Assembly (NCBI GenBank): GCA_002695065.1
Contig: NZNW01000108.1
Coordinates: forward strand, 1 to 42,071
Length of the DNA: 42,071 bases
DNA from: Salinicola sp.
GTDB taxonomy: Bacteria > Pseudomonadota > Gammaproteobacteria > Pseudomonadales > Halomonadaceae
Direction of reading: 5' to 3'
Shown: piece by piece, positions 16,354-23,851 of the stretch
Position numbering within the stretch: the stretch's first letter is position 1
How the letters are laid out: every line of letters begins with the position of its first letter
Notes under the pieces: model-generated
Databases searched by the model: none
What the model saw: the letters and a program-made list of their open reading frames with translations, nothing else
Told to the model about the DNA's origin: nothing
Translations under genes and position numbers: made by a program

Positions 16354-17343
16354 TCAACACCGCGGCGTCGGGAACGCCATGACCTCGGCAATGGAGTCCT
16401 TGCCCAGCGCCAGCTGGATCAGGCGGTCGACACCCAGCGCCACCCCGCTGCCGGCGGGCATGCCGTGCTCGAGCGCGGCAACCAGCCGGCGGTCGACATC
16501 GACGGCCGGCTTGCCCAGGGCGGCACGTTGCCGGTTGTCCGCGGCGAAACGCGAAGCCTGTTCCGCGGCATCGGTCAGCTCGTCGTAGCCATTGGCGAGT
16601 TCGAGGCCGTGGAGATAGATCTCGAAGCGCGCGGCGACTTCGACCCCATCCTCGGGATCGGTCCGCTTGCGTGCCAGCGCCGCCTGGGAGGCGGGATAGT
16701 CGATCACCACGTCGATGCCCTCGCCTCCCAGCGTCGGCTCGATGACCAGACTCATGAGCAGATCGAGGCAGCCGTCGCGGTCGGCATCGTCCATCGACAG
16801 CGCGCCGATCTCACCGGCGCGCCGGCGCAAGTTCGACAGCGGCGATTGAAAAGGGTCGACATCGAGATGGTCACGCAAGAGATCCCGATAGCGGTGCCGA
16901 CGCAGCGGGCCGGGATCGCTAGGCAGCACCGTTCGAATCAGCGCCTCGCACTCCTCGATCAGCTCGGCCAGCGAGAAGCCGGGGCGGTACCATTCGAGCA
17001 TGGTGAATTCGACATTGTGGCGCCGTCCCACCTCGCCGTCACGGAAGCTGCGGGCGAGCTGGAAGATCGGCCCGCTGCCCGCCGCCAGCAGCCGCTTCAT
17101 GTGGAACTCGGGCGATGTCTGCAACCACAGCGTCTCGCGCCCGGCGGGGGTGGTCGCGTCGAGCGAGAGCGAATCGAGATGCGGATCGGTGCTGCCCGCA
17201 TGGCCGAGGACCGGCGTCTCCACCTCGAGCACGTCTCGGGCCGTGAAGAAGGCGCGAATCGTCGCCAGCAGCCGCGCCCGCTGGCGCAGCGTCTCGATCG
17301 TCGCGGCGGGCTGCCAGTCGTCTGGCCGAGGCGTACTCGTCAC
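16354..17343 (-). CDS. epmA: Elongation factor P--(R)-beta-lysine ligase EpmA (GenX/PoxA)
   Basis: EpmA is a stand-alone class II lysyl-tRNA-synthetase-like catalytic core that attaches (R)-beta-lysine to the conserved lysine of EF-P. The 329-residue length fits (about 325 in E. coli), without the anticodon-binding domain of LysRS. Visible motifs are EVETPVLGHAGSTDPHLDS, the motif 2 region FRDGEVGRRHNVEFTMLEWY, and motif 3 GSGVALGVDRLIQLALG near the end. I start at GTG 17343 (VTSTPRPDDW), whose codon overlaps the stop of the SDR gene (GTGA); the frame is open upstream but only as a shadow of the SDR gene. efp and epmB lie within 3 kb, so the full modification module is here. Confidence 0.95.
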   Translation of the reverse strand: MTSTPRPDDWQPAATIETLRQRARLLATIRAFFTARDVLEVETPVLGHAGSTDPHLDSLSLDATTPAGRETLWLQTSPEFHMKRLLAAGSGPIFQLARSFRDGEVGRRHNVEFTMLEWYRPGFSLAELIEECEALIRTVLPSDPGPLRRHRYRDLLRDHLDVDPFQSPLSNLRRRAGEIGALSMDDADRDGCLDLLMSLVIEPTLGGEGIDVVIDYPASQAALARKRTDPEDGVEVAARFEIYLHGLELANGYDELTDAAEQASRFAADNRQRAALGKPAVDVDRRLVAALEHGMPAGSGVALGVDRLIQLALGKDSIAEVMAFPTPRC

Positions 17344-18110
17344 GAGTGATAGACCTGGCTGCGGCCACCGTCGATCAGGATATCGGTGGCGTTGATGAAC
17401 CTTGCTTCGTCGCTGGCCAGGAACAGCACGGTATTGGCGACCTCCTCCGGTTCGCCCAGCCGCTTGCCGGGCAGCAGATCGACCTGCCGTTGGCGCTCCC
17501 GCTCGTCGCACTGCGCCAGCCAGGCCTCGGCGGCGGGCGTGCGAATCAACCCCGGCGATACCGAGTTGACCCGGATTCCGCGATCCGCGTACTCGATGCC
17601 GAGCGCGCGGGTCAGCCCAATCAGGCCATGCTTGGCAACCGGATAGGGGAAGGCGCCGGGAATGATCTTGTGGCCATGCACCGAGGCGATATTGACGATA
17701 TGTCCGTACCGCGCCGCCAGCATCCCCGGCAACAGGGCCTGGATCATGCGCCACGCGCCCTCCAGATTGATGGCCAGGCAGCGACGCCATGTCGATTCCG
17801 CCAGCGACAGCGGATCGCCGAACACGTTGACGCCGGCCGAGTTGACCAGGATATCGATACGTCCGGCCGTGGCGAGTGCTTGCTCGACGCCGGAGGCGAC
17901 ACTGTCGGCATCGGCCACGTCCGCCTCGACCCCGGAACAGCGCCCGCCGGACAGGGCGCCGAGCCTCGCGGACTCGCATCCGAGAGCGTCTCCGTCACGA
18001 TCCAGCATCACCACCTCGGCGCCTTCGGCGAGAAAGCGCTCCACCGTCGCCAGACCGATACCGCTGGCGCCGCCGGTGATCAACGCCTTGCGTCCCGTCA
18101 ATCTGGCCAT
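17340..18110 (-). CDS. Short-chain dehydrogenase/reductase
   Basis: With ATG 18110 the protein has 256 residues. It is a classical SDR: cofactor motif TGGASGIG (12-19), Asp37 at the end of the second strand (suggesting NAD rather than NADP), NSAG (90-93), and the catalytic Ser143, Tyr156, Lys160 (YPVAK). The C-terminal INATDILIDGGRS resembles sugar or 3-hydroxyacid dehydrogenases. ATG 18110 is preferred because an AGGG lies 8 bases ahead; a GTG at 18125 is possible. Its stop overlaps the epmA start by 4 bases, so the two are translationally coupled. The substrate is unknown. Context raises a link to EF-P modification, but a sugar dehydrogenase with chance linkage is equally possible. Confidence 0.9.
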   Translation of the reverse strand: MARLTGRKALITGGASGIGLATVERFLAEGAEVVMLDRDGDALGCESARLGALSGGRCSGVEADVADADSVASGVEQALATAGRIDILVNSAGVNVFGDPLSLAESTWRRCLAINLEGAWRMIQALLPGMLAARYGHIVNIASVHGHKIIPGAFPYPVAKHGLIGLTRALGIEYADRGIRVNSVSPGLIRTPAAEAWLAQCDERERQRQVDLLPGKRLGEPEEVANTVLFLASDEARFINATDILIDGGRSQVYHS

Positions 18111-18152
18111 TTCACTGTCCCTCACTCACTGTCCGGCAAACGACCTAAGCAC

Positions 18153-18282
18153 TGTCTGAAAAATCGACGAGCGACAGCCAGATAAGGCAAAATCGGCGAA
18201 AAAGCGGAGTTTACGCGGTGTAAATGAGCATTTTGAGCCGATTTTTAACGCCGTATGGTTGAGCGCAGGCATCTTTCAGACA
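18153..18282. mobile_element. MITE-like 130-bp palindromic element
   Basis: The ends are inverted repeats: TGTCTGAAAAAT (18153-18164) against ATCTTTCAGACA (18271-18282), matching at 11 of 12 positions. Inside are two more nested inverted repeats: AAAATCGGC (18189-18197) with GCCGATTTT (18237-18245), and TTTAC (18210-18214) with GTAAA (18220-18224) around a 5-base loop. There is no coding capacity. This nested structure fits a non-autonomous miniature transposable element or a REP-type hairpin. Presence of copies elsewhere is not testable here. No target-site duplication is obvious at the exact ends. Confidence 0.65.
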
Positions 18283-18542
18283 AAGCGTAGCCAACATGAT
18301 GCGATCGGCGAATGGCAGTCGATGCGGTCCCGGCCACCCAGACCATCGCCCTGACGACGAAAGCCACGCGCAGGCGTGGCTTTCGAAGAATCAATGTCGA
18401 GGTTCTTCCGCGAACGCCGTGTTATCTCAGCGCGTGCCTGGCAAGGCGGATTCCAACGAGACAGCGGAGTTTGGCGGTTCCCAAATGCGCATGTCGAGGC
18501 GGAATCCAATGCCGCGAGGCACGCGCACAGGAAGAACCTCTT
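18283..18542. other. 260-bp stretch without a recognisable gene
   Basis: Between the MITE-like element and the efp 3' hairpin I find only short overlapping frames on both strands (60-90 codons), none with a ribosome-binding site or familiar motif. The base composition is as GC-rich as coding DNA. It could be the remains of a larger repeated element together with the flanking hairpins, or the remnant of a lost gene. Confidence 0.5.
18360..18383. terminator. Strong hairpin, possible bidirectional terminator
   Basis: AAAGCCACGC-GCAG-GCGTGGCTTT is a perfect 10-bp stem with a 4-base loop. It has only three T residues at each 3' side, so termination is plausible but weak. On the minus strand it lies about 210 bases after efp and before the SDR gene. 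Confidence 0.5.
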
Positions 18543-18591
18543 GGGCTTTGTACGAAAATTAGCTGCGCTCGCTGACTTTTCGTATAAACCC
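18543..18591. repeat. Imperfect hairpin at the efp 3' end
   Basis: GGGCTTTGTACGAAAA (18543-18558) is an imperfect inverted copy of TTTTCGTATAAACCC (18577-18591), with TAGCTGCGCTCGCTGA between them forming the loop and a short inner AGC/GCT stem. It begins at the first base of the efp stop codon, so it will form in the 3' end of the efp message. It lacks a clean U-tract and may be a REP-like repeat or a transcript-stabilising hairpin. Confidence 0.6.
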
Positions 18592-19157
18592 TAGGCTCGG
18601 GAGACGTACTCGCCGCTGCGCGTATCGACCTTCAACACTTCGCCCTGATTGATGAACAGCGGCACGCGCACCACCGCCCCGGAGGAGAGCGTCGCCGGCT
18701 TGGAGCCGCCCTGGGCGGTGTCGCCCTTGAGGCCGGGATCGGTCTCCACCACCTCGAGCTCGAGAAAATTGGGCGGCGAGACGGCGATGGCGTTATCGTT
18801 CCACAGCGTCACGGTGTAGACGGCCTGCTCCTTGAGCCACTTCTCGACGTCGCCGATGGCTTTCTTGTCCACCGCGTACTGCTCGAAGGAGCCGTCGGTC
18901 TTCATGAAGTGCCACATGTCGCCATCGGTGTAGACGTACTCCATGTCCAGGTCCATCACGTCGGCACCTTCCAGCGATTCGCCGGACTTGAAGGTACGCT
19001 CCCAGACGCGCCCGGTGATCAGATTGCGAAGCTTGACGCGATTGAAGGCCTGCCCCTTTCCCGGCTTGACGAATTCGTTCTCGAGGATGTTACACGGGTC
19101 GCCATCCAGCATCACCTTAAGGCCGCCCTTGAATTCGTTGGTAGAATAGTTCGCCAT
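18591..19157 (-). CDS. efp: Translation elongation factor P
   Basis: EF-P binds ribosomes stalled on consecutive prolines between the P and E sites and promotes peptide-bond formation. The 188-residue protein has the standard three-domain length. The N-terminal KOW-like domain carries the modified-lysine loop VKPGKGQAF with Lys34, the residue that receives beta-lysine in E. coli numbering. Domain III ends with the [10 protein letters not shown]-terminus. With epmA and epmB nearby, the Lys34 modification is expected to be (R)-beta-lysylation; the E. coli hydroxylase EpmC is not in this window. It is divergent from epmB (89-bp gap) and is separated from the SDR-epmA pair by about 480 bp of repeat-rich DNA. 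Confidence 0.98.
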   Translation of the reverse strand: MANYSTNEFKGGLKVMLDGDPCNILENEFVKPGKGQAFNRVKLRNLITGRVWERTFKSGESLEGADVMDLDMEYVYTDGDMWHFMKTDGSFEQYAVDKKAIGDVEKWLKEQAVYTVTLWNDNAIAVSPPNFLELEVVETDPGLKGDTAQGGSKPATLSSGAVVRVPLFINQGEVLKVDTRSGEYVSRA

Positions 19158-19246
19158 GATTCCTCACTAGTAAACGTTCGCGGGCCGTCCGCGACGAGAA
19201 TTCCGTAACAGCGCTACCAGGGCGCGTTCTAACTCAGGTGGACCGC

Positions 19247-20293
19247 ATGATAACCCGAACCCCGATCGCTGTGCATTGCGAAGAGGTCGTATCCGACGTG
19301 GCCGTGGCCGATACGCCGAAGGGCGACTGGCAGCGGCAACTGCGCGAGGCGGTCCGCGACCCGGTCACGCTGTGCCGGCGCCTGGCACTGGGCCCCGAGT
19401 GGATGGAGGGCGCCCGGCGCGGGCATTCGCTGTTCCCCGTGCGCGTGCCGGAAGCCTACCTGTCCCGGATGCGGCGCGGCGATCCCGGCGACCCCCTGCT
19501 GCGCCAGGTGCTGCCACTGGGGGTCGAGAGCGACGCCGTCGCCGGCTTCAGCGACGATCCGCTGGAAGAGCGCGACCACACGCCGAAACCGGGGCTGATT
19601 CACAAGTACCCCGGCCGGGCGTTGCTGATTGCCAGCCCGACCTGCGCGATCAACTGCCGCTACTGCTTCCGCCGCCACTTCCCCTACGCCGACAACGCTC
19701 CGTCGATGCGCGAATGGGATACGACGCTGGAGTACCTGCGCCATGACGACTCCATCCAGGAGGCGATTCTCTCCGGCGGCGACCCCCTCGCTTCGCCGGA
19801 CCGCCGGCTGGCGGCGCTGGTCCGGCAACTGGAGGCGATCCCGCATCTCAAGCGGCTGCGCGTTCATACCCGCCTGCCGGTGGTGATACCCGATCGTGTC
19901 GACGACGCCCTGCTCGAATGGCTCGGCGGCACTCGATTGCAGAAGGTGATGGTGCTGCATGTCAACCACGCCCGGGAGATCGACGATGCAGTGATCGCCG
20001 CCTGTGGGCGGCTGAAGGCGGCCGGCGTCACCCTGCTCAACCAGAGCGTGCTGCTGCGCGGCGTGAACGACGACGTGGAAGCGCTGGCCGCGCTGTCGGA
20101 ACGGCTGTTCGAAGCGGGCGTGCTGCCCTATTACCTGCACGTGCTCGATCCGGTCTCGGGTGCCGCTCATTTCGACGTCCCAGACGCCGAGGCGCGTCAG
20201 TTGATCCACGCCCTGCGCCAGCGTCTTGCCGGCTTTCTGATGCCGCGTCTGGTGCGCGAAATCCCCGGCGAGCGGAGCAAGACGCCGCTATGA
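19247..20293 (+). CDS. epmB: EF-P beta-lysylation protein EpmB, radical-SAM lysine 2,3-aminomutase
   Basis: EpmB converts (S)-lysine to (R)-beta-lysine, the substrate of EpmA. The 348-residue protein has the radical-SAM cluster motif C-x3-C-x2-C at Cys133, Cys137 and Cys140 (TCAINCRYCFRRHF), AILSGGDPL for SAM binding, HTRLPVVIPDR and LPYYLHVLDPVSGAAHF. The C-terminal RSKTPL probably supplies the PLP-binding lysine by analogy with the GGxxK-P segment of aminomutases (inference). ATG 19247 is chosen because AGGTGG lies 6-7 bases before it; a GTG at 19238 overlaps that site. It is divergent from efp, whose product is the final target, and convergent with the small membrane-protein gene 17 bp downstream. 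Confidence 0.96.
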   Translation: MITRTPIAVHCEEVVSDVAVADTPKGDWQRQLREAVRDPVTLCRRLALGPEWMEGARRGHSLFPVRVPEAYLSRMRRGDPGDPLLRQVLPLGVESDAVAGFSDDPLEERDHTPKPGLIHKYPGRALLIASPTCAINCRYCFRRHFPYADNAPSMREWDTTLEYLRHDDSIQEAILSGGDPLASPDRRLAALVRQLEAIPHLKRLRVHTRLPVVIPDRVDDALLEWLGGTRLQKVMVLHVNHAREIDDAVIAACGRLKAAGVTLLNQSVLLRGVNDDVEALAALSERLFEAGVLPYYLHVLDPVSGAAHFDVPDAEARQLIHALRQRLAGFLMPRLVREIPGERSKTPL

Positions 20294-20310
20294 AGCTCGG
20301 GCTCGGCGGC

Positions 20311-20631
20311 TCACCGCCGTGTCCGGCGATAGTCATGCCAGCCACGCAGGGTCAGGTAGGCCAGCGGGCCGGCCGAGCCGAAGCAGAAGGTGATGAGGTA
20401 GAACAGCGACAGGTAACCAGGGCCGTGGCCCCGCTTGCGGGCATCGAAGAACATCCAGGTCGCGATCATCAGCAGCGCCAGATAGACATCGAACACCACC
20501 AGCGCCGACGTCGGCCGGCTCATGAGTTCGGACGCGAACTGGCCGAGCGATTGCTCACTGGTCGCGATCGCGAAGACCGTGTAACCCATGAACAGAACCA
20601 GGGCCAGGAAGGGGATCAGAAAACGAAGCAT
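20311..20631 (-). CDS. Small membrane protein, DUF2834-like
   Basis: The 106-residue protein has three predicted membrane segments: about 2-19 (LRFLIPFLALVLFMGYTVF), 44-60 (VVFDVYLALLMIATWMFF, followed by a basic DARKRG) and 72-90 (LSLFYLITFCFGSAGPLAYL). The FDxxLA..WMxxDARxRG and GSxGPLxYLxxR pattern resembles DUF2834-type proteins, which have no known function. ATG 20631 follows AGGAG with 7 bases spacing; upstream starts are not supported. It sits 48 bp after the histidine kinase on the same strand and could be the last gene of that operon, which hints at an envelope-related role at most. Confidence 0.75.
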   Translation of the reverse strand: MLRFLIPFLALVLFMGYTVFAIATSEQSLGQFASELMSRPTSALVVFDVYLALLMIATWMFFDARKRGHGPGYLSLFYLITFCFGSAGPLAYLTLRGWHDYRRTRR

Positions 20632-20679
20632 CGGCAAACTCCTGTTGACGGACGACGATTGGGCGGGCACGAGACGGCA

Positions 20680-22077
20680 TCAATCCCGCGGCAGCGTGAC
20701 GTGAACGCTCAACCCACTGTCGACCGGCAGCGACGTTTCGTCGAGCCGGATCTCTCCGCCGAGCCTCTCGGCGAGTTCCTGCACGATCGACAGGCCCAGC
20801 CCCGACCCGCTTGTCTGCTGCCCCGCCAGGCGCACGAATCGCTCGAAAACGCGCTCGCGCTCGGCGACCGGTATCCCCGCGCCACTGTCGGCGATCTCGA
20901 TATGCAGGCGATCCCCGGCCTGCCATATCCGCAACCTCACCTCGCCGCCTTCGGGGGTGTAACGCAAGGCGTTGTCGAGCAGATTGCGCAGCAGCACGTA
21001 GAGGCCGTTCTCGTAGCTGCGAATCTGGAGTGCATCGGGAATTTCCTGGGTGAAGCGGATGCCCCGCCGCTCGATCAGCGGCTGCATGTCACGCTGTAGC
21101 TCGCGCCCCAGTCGATTCAGATCCACGACCTGCCGGTTCATACCCTCGCCGCTCTCGAGTCGGGATAGCGTCAGCAGCTGTTCGACCACGCGCGTCATGC
21201 GGTCGACCCCGTTGATGATGGAGCGCGCACCGCGCAGAGATCGCTCCTCGGTGCTATCGCACATCAGGTTCTGGGCGTGCACCTTGATCGCCGCCAGGGG
21301 AGTGCGCAGCTCGTGGGCGGCATTGGCCGTGAAGCGGCGCTCCTTCTCCAGCGTCTCGGCCAGTCGCACGAACAATCCGTTGAGCGCGTCGACCATGCCC
21401 CGGATCTCGTCGGGTGCCTGGCTGCCATCGATAGGCTCCAGGTAGCTCGGCCGGCGCGCCGTGATCTGGCGACTGATACGCAGCAAGGGAGAAAAACCGC
21501 GCGCGATGACGAAAGGGATCAGCAGCGCGATAAACAGCACCCCGATCACCGGGGGCATCAGGTTGCGCAGTGCGATCTGCCAGGTCAGCTCGTCGCGTAC
21601 GTCGTCGCGCTGGGCGGCACTGGCCCAGACGCCATGAACCTCGTCATACAGCGTGAATGTCCGCCAGTCGTGCTCATCTCCTGCCGTCTGCGCGTAACCT
21701 GGCACGGGGATCAGCGTATCCAGCACGCCCGGCGTCTTCATGCCCAACAGGGCGTGTCCCTCGTCGTCCCAGATCTGAAACCCCAGCTTCTTCTCGTAGG
21801 GATGCCCCAGCGGGGTCGGCGCGTCGGTCGGGTTGTCGGGCACCATGACCGGCTCGATCTGCAGATCGTGAATCATCTGCTGGGGCGCGCGCCCCTGTCC
21901 GCCGCGGTACTCGAAATAGAGCGCAACCATCGTCCGTGTGGTCTGCGCCAGTTCGGCATCGAACAACTCGTTGATCTGGTCACGAGTGTCGTGATAACTC
22001 CAGAGCGCCGCGATCGAGGTAATCAGCGTCACCGAAATCAGCAGAACGCGCCTGAGATAACGACGAATCGATATCAA
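20680..22077 (-). CDS. Two-component sensor histidine kinase, QseC/PmrB-like
   Basis: The 465-residue inner-membrane kinase has membrane segments at about 8-27 and 174-192 around a 145-residue periplasmic sensor region, a HAMP linker (about 193-245), the H-box with His255 in TANAAHELRTPLAAIKVHAQN, the N-box (LLDNALRYTPEG) and G-boxes (DSGAGIPVAERERVFERF, SGSGLGLSIVQELAERLGG). The sensor part differs from well-studied PmrB and QseC, so the signal cannot be named. The start is TTG 22077, whose codon overlaps the response regulator's stop (TTGA); GGAG is 7 bases upstream and no nearby ATG exists. It phosphorylates the regulator encoded just upstream. Confidence 0.93.
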   Translation of the reverse strand: MISIRRYLRRVLLISVTLITSIAALWSYHDTRDQINELFDAELAQTTRTMVALYFEYRGGQGRAPQQMIHDLQIEPVMVPDNPTDAPTPLGHPYEKKLGFQIWDDEGHALLGMKTPGVLDTLIPVPGYAQTAGDEHDWRTFTLYDEVHGVWASAAQRDDVRDELTWQIALRNLMPPVIGVLFIALLIPFVIARGFSPLLRISRQITARRPSYLEPIDGSQAPDEIRGMVDALNGLFVRLAETLEKERRFTANAAHELRTPLAAIKVHAQNLMCDSTEERSLRGARSIINGVDRMTRVVEQLLTLSRLESGEGMNRQVVDLNRLGRELQRDMQPLIERRGIRFTQEIPDALQIRSYENGLYVLLRNLLDNALRYTPEGGEVRLRIWQAGDRLHIEIADSGAGIPVAERERVFERFVRLAGQQTSGSGLGLSIVQELAERLGGEIRLDETSLPVDSGLSVHVTLPRD

Positions 22078-22736
22078 CCCGCCGCTCCCAGGCGATAACC
22101 GACGTTGCGCACCGTCGCCACCACGTTGGCGCCGAATTTTCGGCGCAGATGATGGACGTGCACCTCGATCACATTGCTCTCCACCTCGGCATCCCAGCCG
22201 TAGAGCACCTCCACCAGCTGGTCCCGGGAGAACACCTGCCCGGGGTGCGTCATCAGATAGGCCAGAAGATCATGTTCGCGGCGCCCGAGCGCCACGGCGA
22301 CCCGGTCGAAGCGTATCTCGTGGGCGGCCGGGTCGAGCGATAGCCGGCCACATGTCACCACGGGTGACGCACGTCCCGCGCTGCGTCGAACCAGCGCTCT
22401 CAGGCGGGCCAGAAGCTCGCCGTTGTCGAAAGGCTTGACGAGATAGTCGTCGGCGCCGCTGTCGAGACCGCGGATACGGTCGACCACCTCGTCCCGCGCC
22501 GTCAGAACCAGCACCGGAATCTGGCTCTGCCCCTCCCGCAACTGCCGAAGGATCTCGAAGCCGTCGATGTCGGGCAGTCCCAGATCCAGTATCAGCGCAT
22601 CGAAGGTGGACCCCTCGAGTGCTTCACAGACCCCGCGCCCCTCGGTCAGCCACTCGGGCACCATCTGTTCGCGTTGGAGTACGTCGACCACTCCCTCGCC
22701 CAGCAACGGATCGTCCTCAACCAGCATTACCCTCAT
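22074..22736 (-). CDS. OmpR-family response regulator, QseB/PmrA-like
   Basis: The 220-residue protein has a receiver domain with the acidic pair Glu7/Asp8/Asp9, the phosphoacceptor Asp51 (ALILDLGLPDIDG), the conserved TAR and Lys in VKPFDNGELLARL, and a C-terminal winged helix with VEVHVHHLRRKFGANVVATVRNVGYRLG. ATG 22736 begins MRVMLVEDD, the usual N-terminus, and is preceded by GAGAG; a frame extension to 22760 is less likely. The gene is divergent from the GT2 gene. Its leader contains tandem 15-bp repeats (22777-22820) that could bear on expression. Direct targets unknown. Confidence 0.95.
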   Translation of the reverse strand: MRVMLVEDDPLLGEGVVDVLQREQMVPEWLTEGRGVCEALEGSTFDALILDLGLPDIDGFEILRQLREGQSQIPVLVLTARDEVVDRIRGLDSGADDYLVKPFDNGELLARLRALVRRSAGRASPVVTCGRLSLDPAAHEIRFDRVAVALGRREHDLLAYLMTHPGQVFSRDQLVEVLYGWDAEVESNVIEVHVHHLRRKFGANVVATVRNVGYRLGAAG

Positions 22737-22776
22737 GGCGTTCTCTCTCACGGTCACCACCCTGTGGCGACACTCG

Positions 22777-22820
22777 GCTCTATCAATACGGCTCTAATTA
22801 ACACGGCTTTATCAATACAA
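22777..22820. repeat. Three tandem ~15-bp repeats in the leader of the response regulator
   Basis: The units are GCTCTATCAATACG (14 bp), GCTCTAATTAACACG and GCTTTATCAATACAA (15 bp each). The array is AT-rich relative to the region and ends 41 bases before the response regulator's ATG on the minus strand. Its consensus resembles that of the array at 23792-23851 (CTATCGATAACGCCT-like). Confidence 0.8.
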
Positions 22821-22992
22821 TGGCACCAACGGGTTGGTTCCCTCCATCTGACTTTCCACTGTCATGGACCTGTTCGACAATAAGCCGTCGATCCGATGGC
22901 TGACTAAGCCGGTTTTAAGAATAGGCTGTCATAGTGGCGATTCCGAACGGGACGAGCAAAGTCTACGCTTTGGAAACCAACAGGATTTCATC

Positions 22993-23721
22993 ATGCTCGA
23001 ACTACCCAAGCTATCACTTGTCATCACCGTCCACGATGCCTCCCATCGCGTCGAGCACGTGGTAGCGGAGGCATCCAGTGCGCTGCGACAGGCTGCCGGG
23101 CTGGAATTCGTCGTGGTCGACGATGCCTCGGGCGAGAGCGACCATGGCCGACTGGCACAGCTGGCCGCCGCCGACAGCCGGGTCAGGCTCTATCGCCAGC
23201 CCGCGGCCACCGGCGCAGATGCCGCGTCGTGGCGAGCCGGCAATCTGGCGCGTGGCGAGTGGATCGCGACGCTGGCCGCCGATGGTCGTGACGACCCCCA
23301 CGACATTCCCGACATGCTCTGCCTGGCGGAGCACCAAGGATTGACGCTGGTCGAAGGAATTCCGCTCGATCCCCGCTGCCGCTGGAAAAGAGCCTTCGTC
23401 CGTACTCTCAGGGGCATCGGCATCGAACTCGCCGGCGGCGAATGCTGCGGACTGCGCCTGGTCAAGCGGGATGCGCTGGTGGCGCTGCCGTGCGTCGACA
23501 AGCTGCAGCGATTCCTGCCGCTGTTGATTCGCCGCCGTGGCGGCCAGACCGGCAGCTACCGCGTCAACCTCCGGGCGACATCGACCCACGCCTCTCCCTG
23601 GCAACTGCCCGTCAGATCAATGGAACACGCCCGGGATTGGCTCGGCATGTGGTGGCTGTCCCGCCGCTGGCACTCTAGCCATACGCCGACCAAACGCCGG
23701 GTGCGGATCTACGCTCGCTGA
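22993..23721 (+). CDS. GT2-family glycosyltransferase, short DPM1/ArnC-like
   Basis: The 242-residue protein has the GT-A fold start (LSLVITVHDASHRVEHVV), the nucleotide-sugar Asp pair in FVVVDDASGESD, a divalent-metal region ATLAADGRDDPHDIPDML matching the DADGQ-DP-DIP segment of polyprenyl-phosphate mannosyltransferases, and a late RFLPLLIRRRGG. It lacks the C-terminal membrane helices of ArnC and the usual G-x-SKY motif is not conserved (THASPW instead). The frame is open to 22864, but ATG 22993 has AGGA 7 bases upstream and begins directly at the domain. It is divergent from a PmrAB-like system, suggesting envelope glycolipid modification, but the substrate is unknown. Confidence 0.82.
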   Translation: MLELPKLSLVITVHDASHRVEHVVAEASSALRQAAGLEFVVVDDASGESDHGRLAQLAAADSRVRLYRQPAATGADAASWRAGNLARGEWIATLAADGRDDPHDIPDMLCLAEHQGLTLVEGIPLDPRCRWKRAFVRTLRGIGIELAGGECCGLRLVKRDALVALPCVDKLQRFLPLLIRRRGGQTGSYRVNLRATSTHASPWQLPVRSMEHARDWLGMWWLSRRWHSSHTPTKRRVRIYAR

Positions 23722-23791
23722 CCCCGGGCGGCGGCAGGCGCTCCAGGCTGCGTCTGGAGAGTCAGCGAGCGCCAGCAGCTCCCGGGCGCGC

Positions 23792-23851
23792 CTACCGATG
23801 GCGCTTCTATCGGTAACACCTCTACCGATAACGCCTTTATCGATAGCGCCT
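23792..23851. repeat. Four tandem 15-bp repeats overlapping the DUF3465 stop codon
   Basis: The units are CTACCGATGGCGCTT, CTATCGGTAACACCT, CTACCGATAACGCCT and TTATCGATAGCGCCT. The fourth contains the TAA stop (23837-23839, complement) and the last codons of the DUF3465 gene, so the array has grown from, or into, the end of a coding region. Confidence 0.85.

Noticed and set aside
17344-17979. N-terminal extension of epmA
   Set aside because: Overlaps the SDR gene out of frame; the known family begins near the GTG at 17343.
18296-18594. Small plus-strand proteins of 72-88 codons
   Set aside because: Three overlapping frames with no ribosome-binding site or family resemblance; treated as non-coding.
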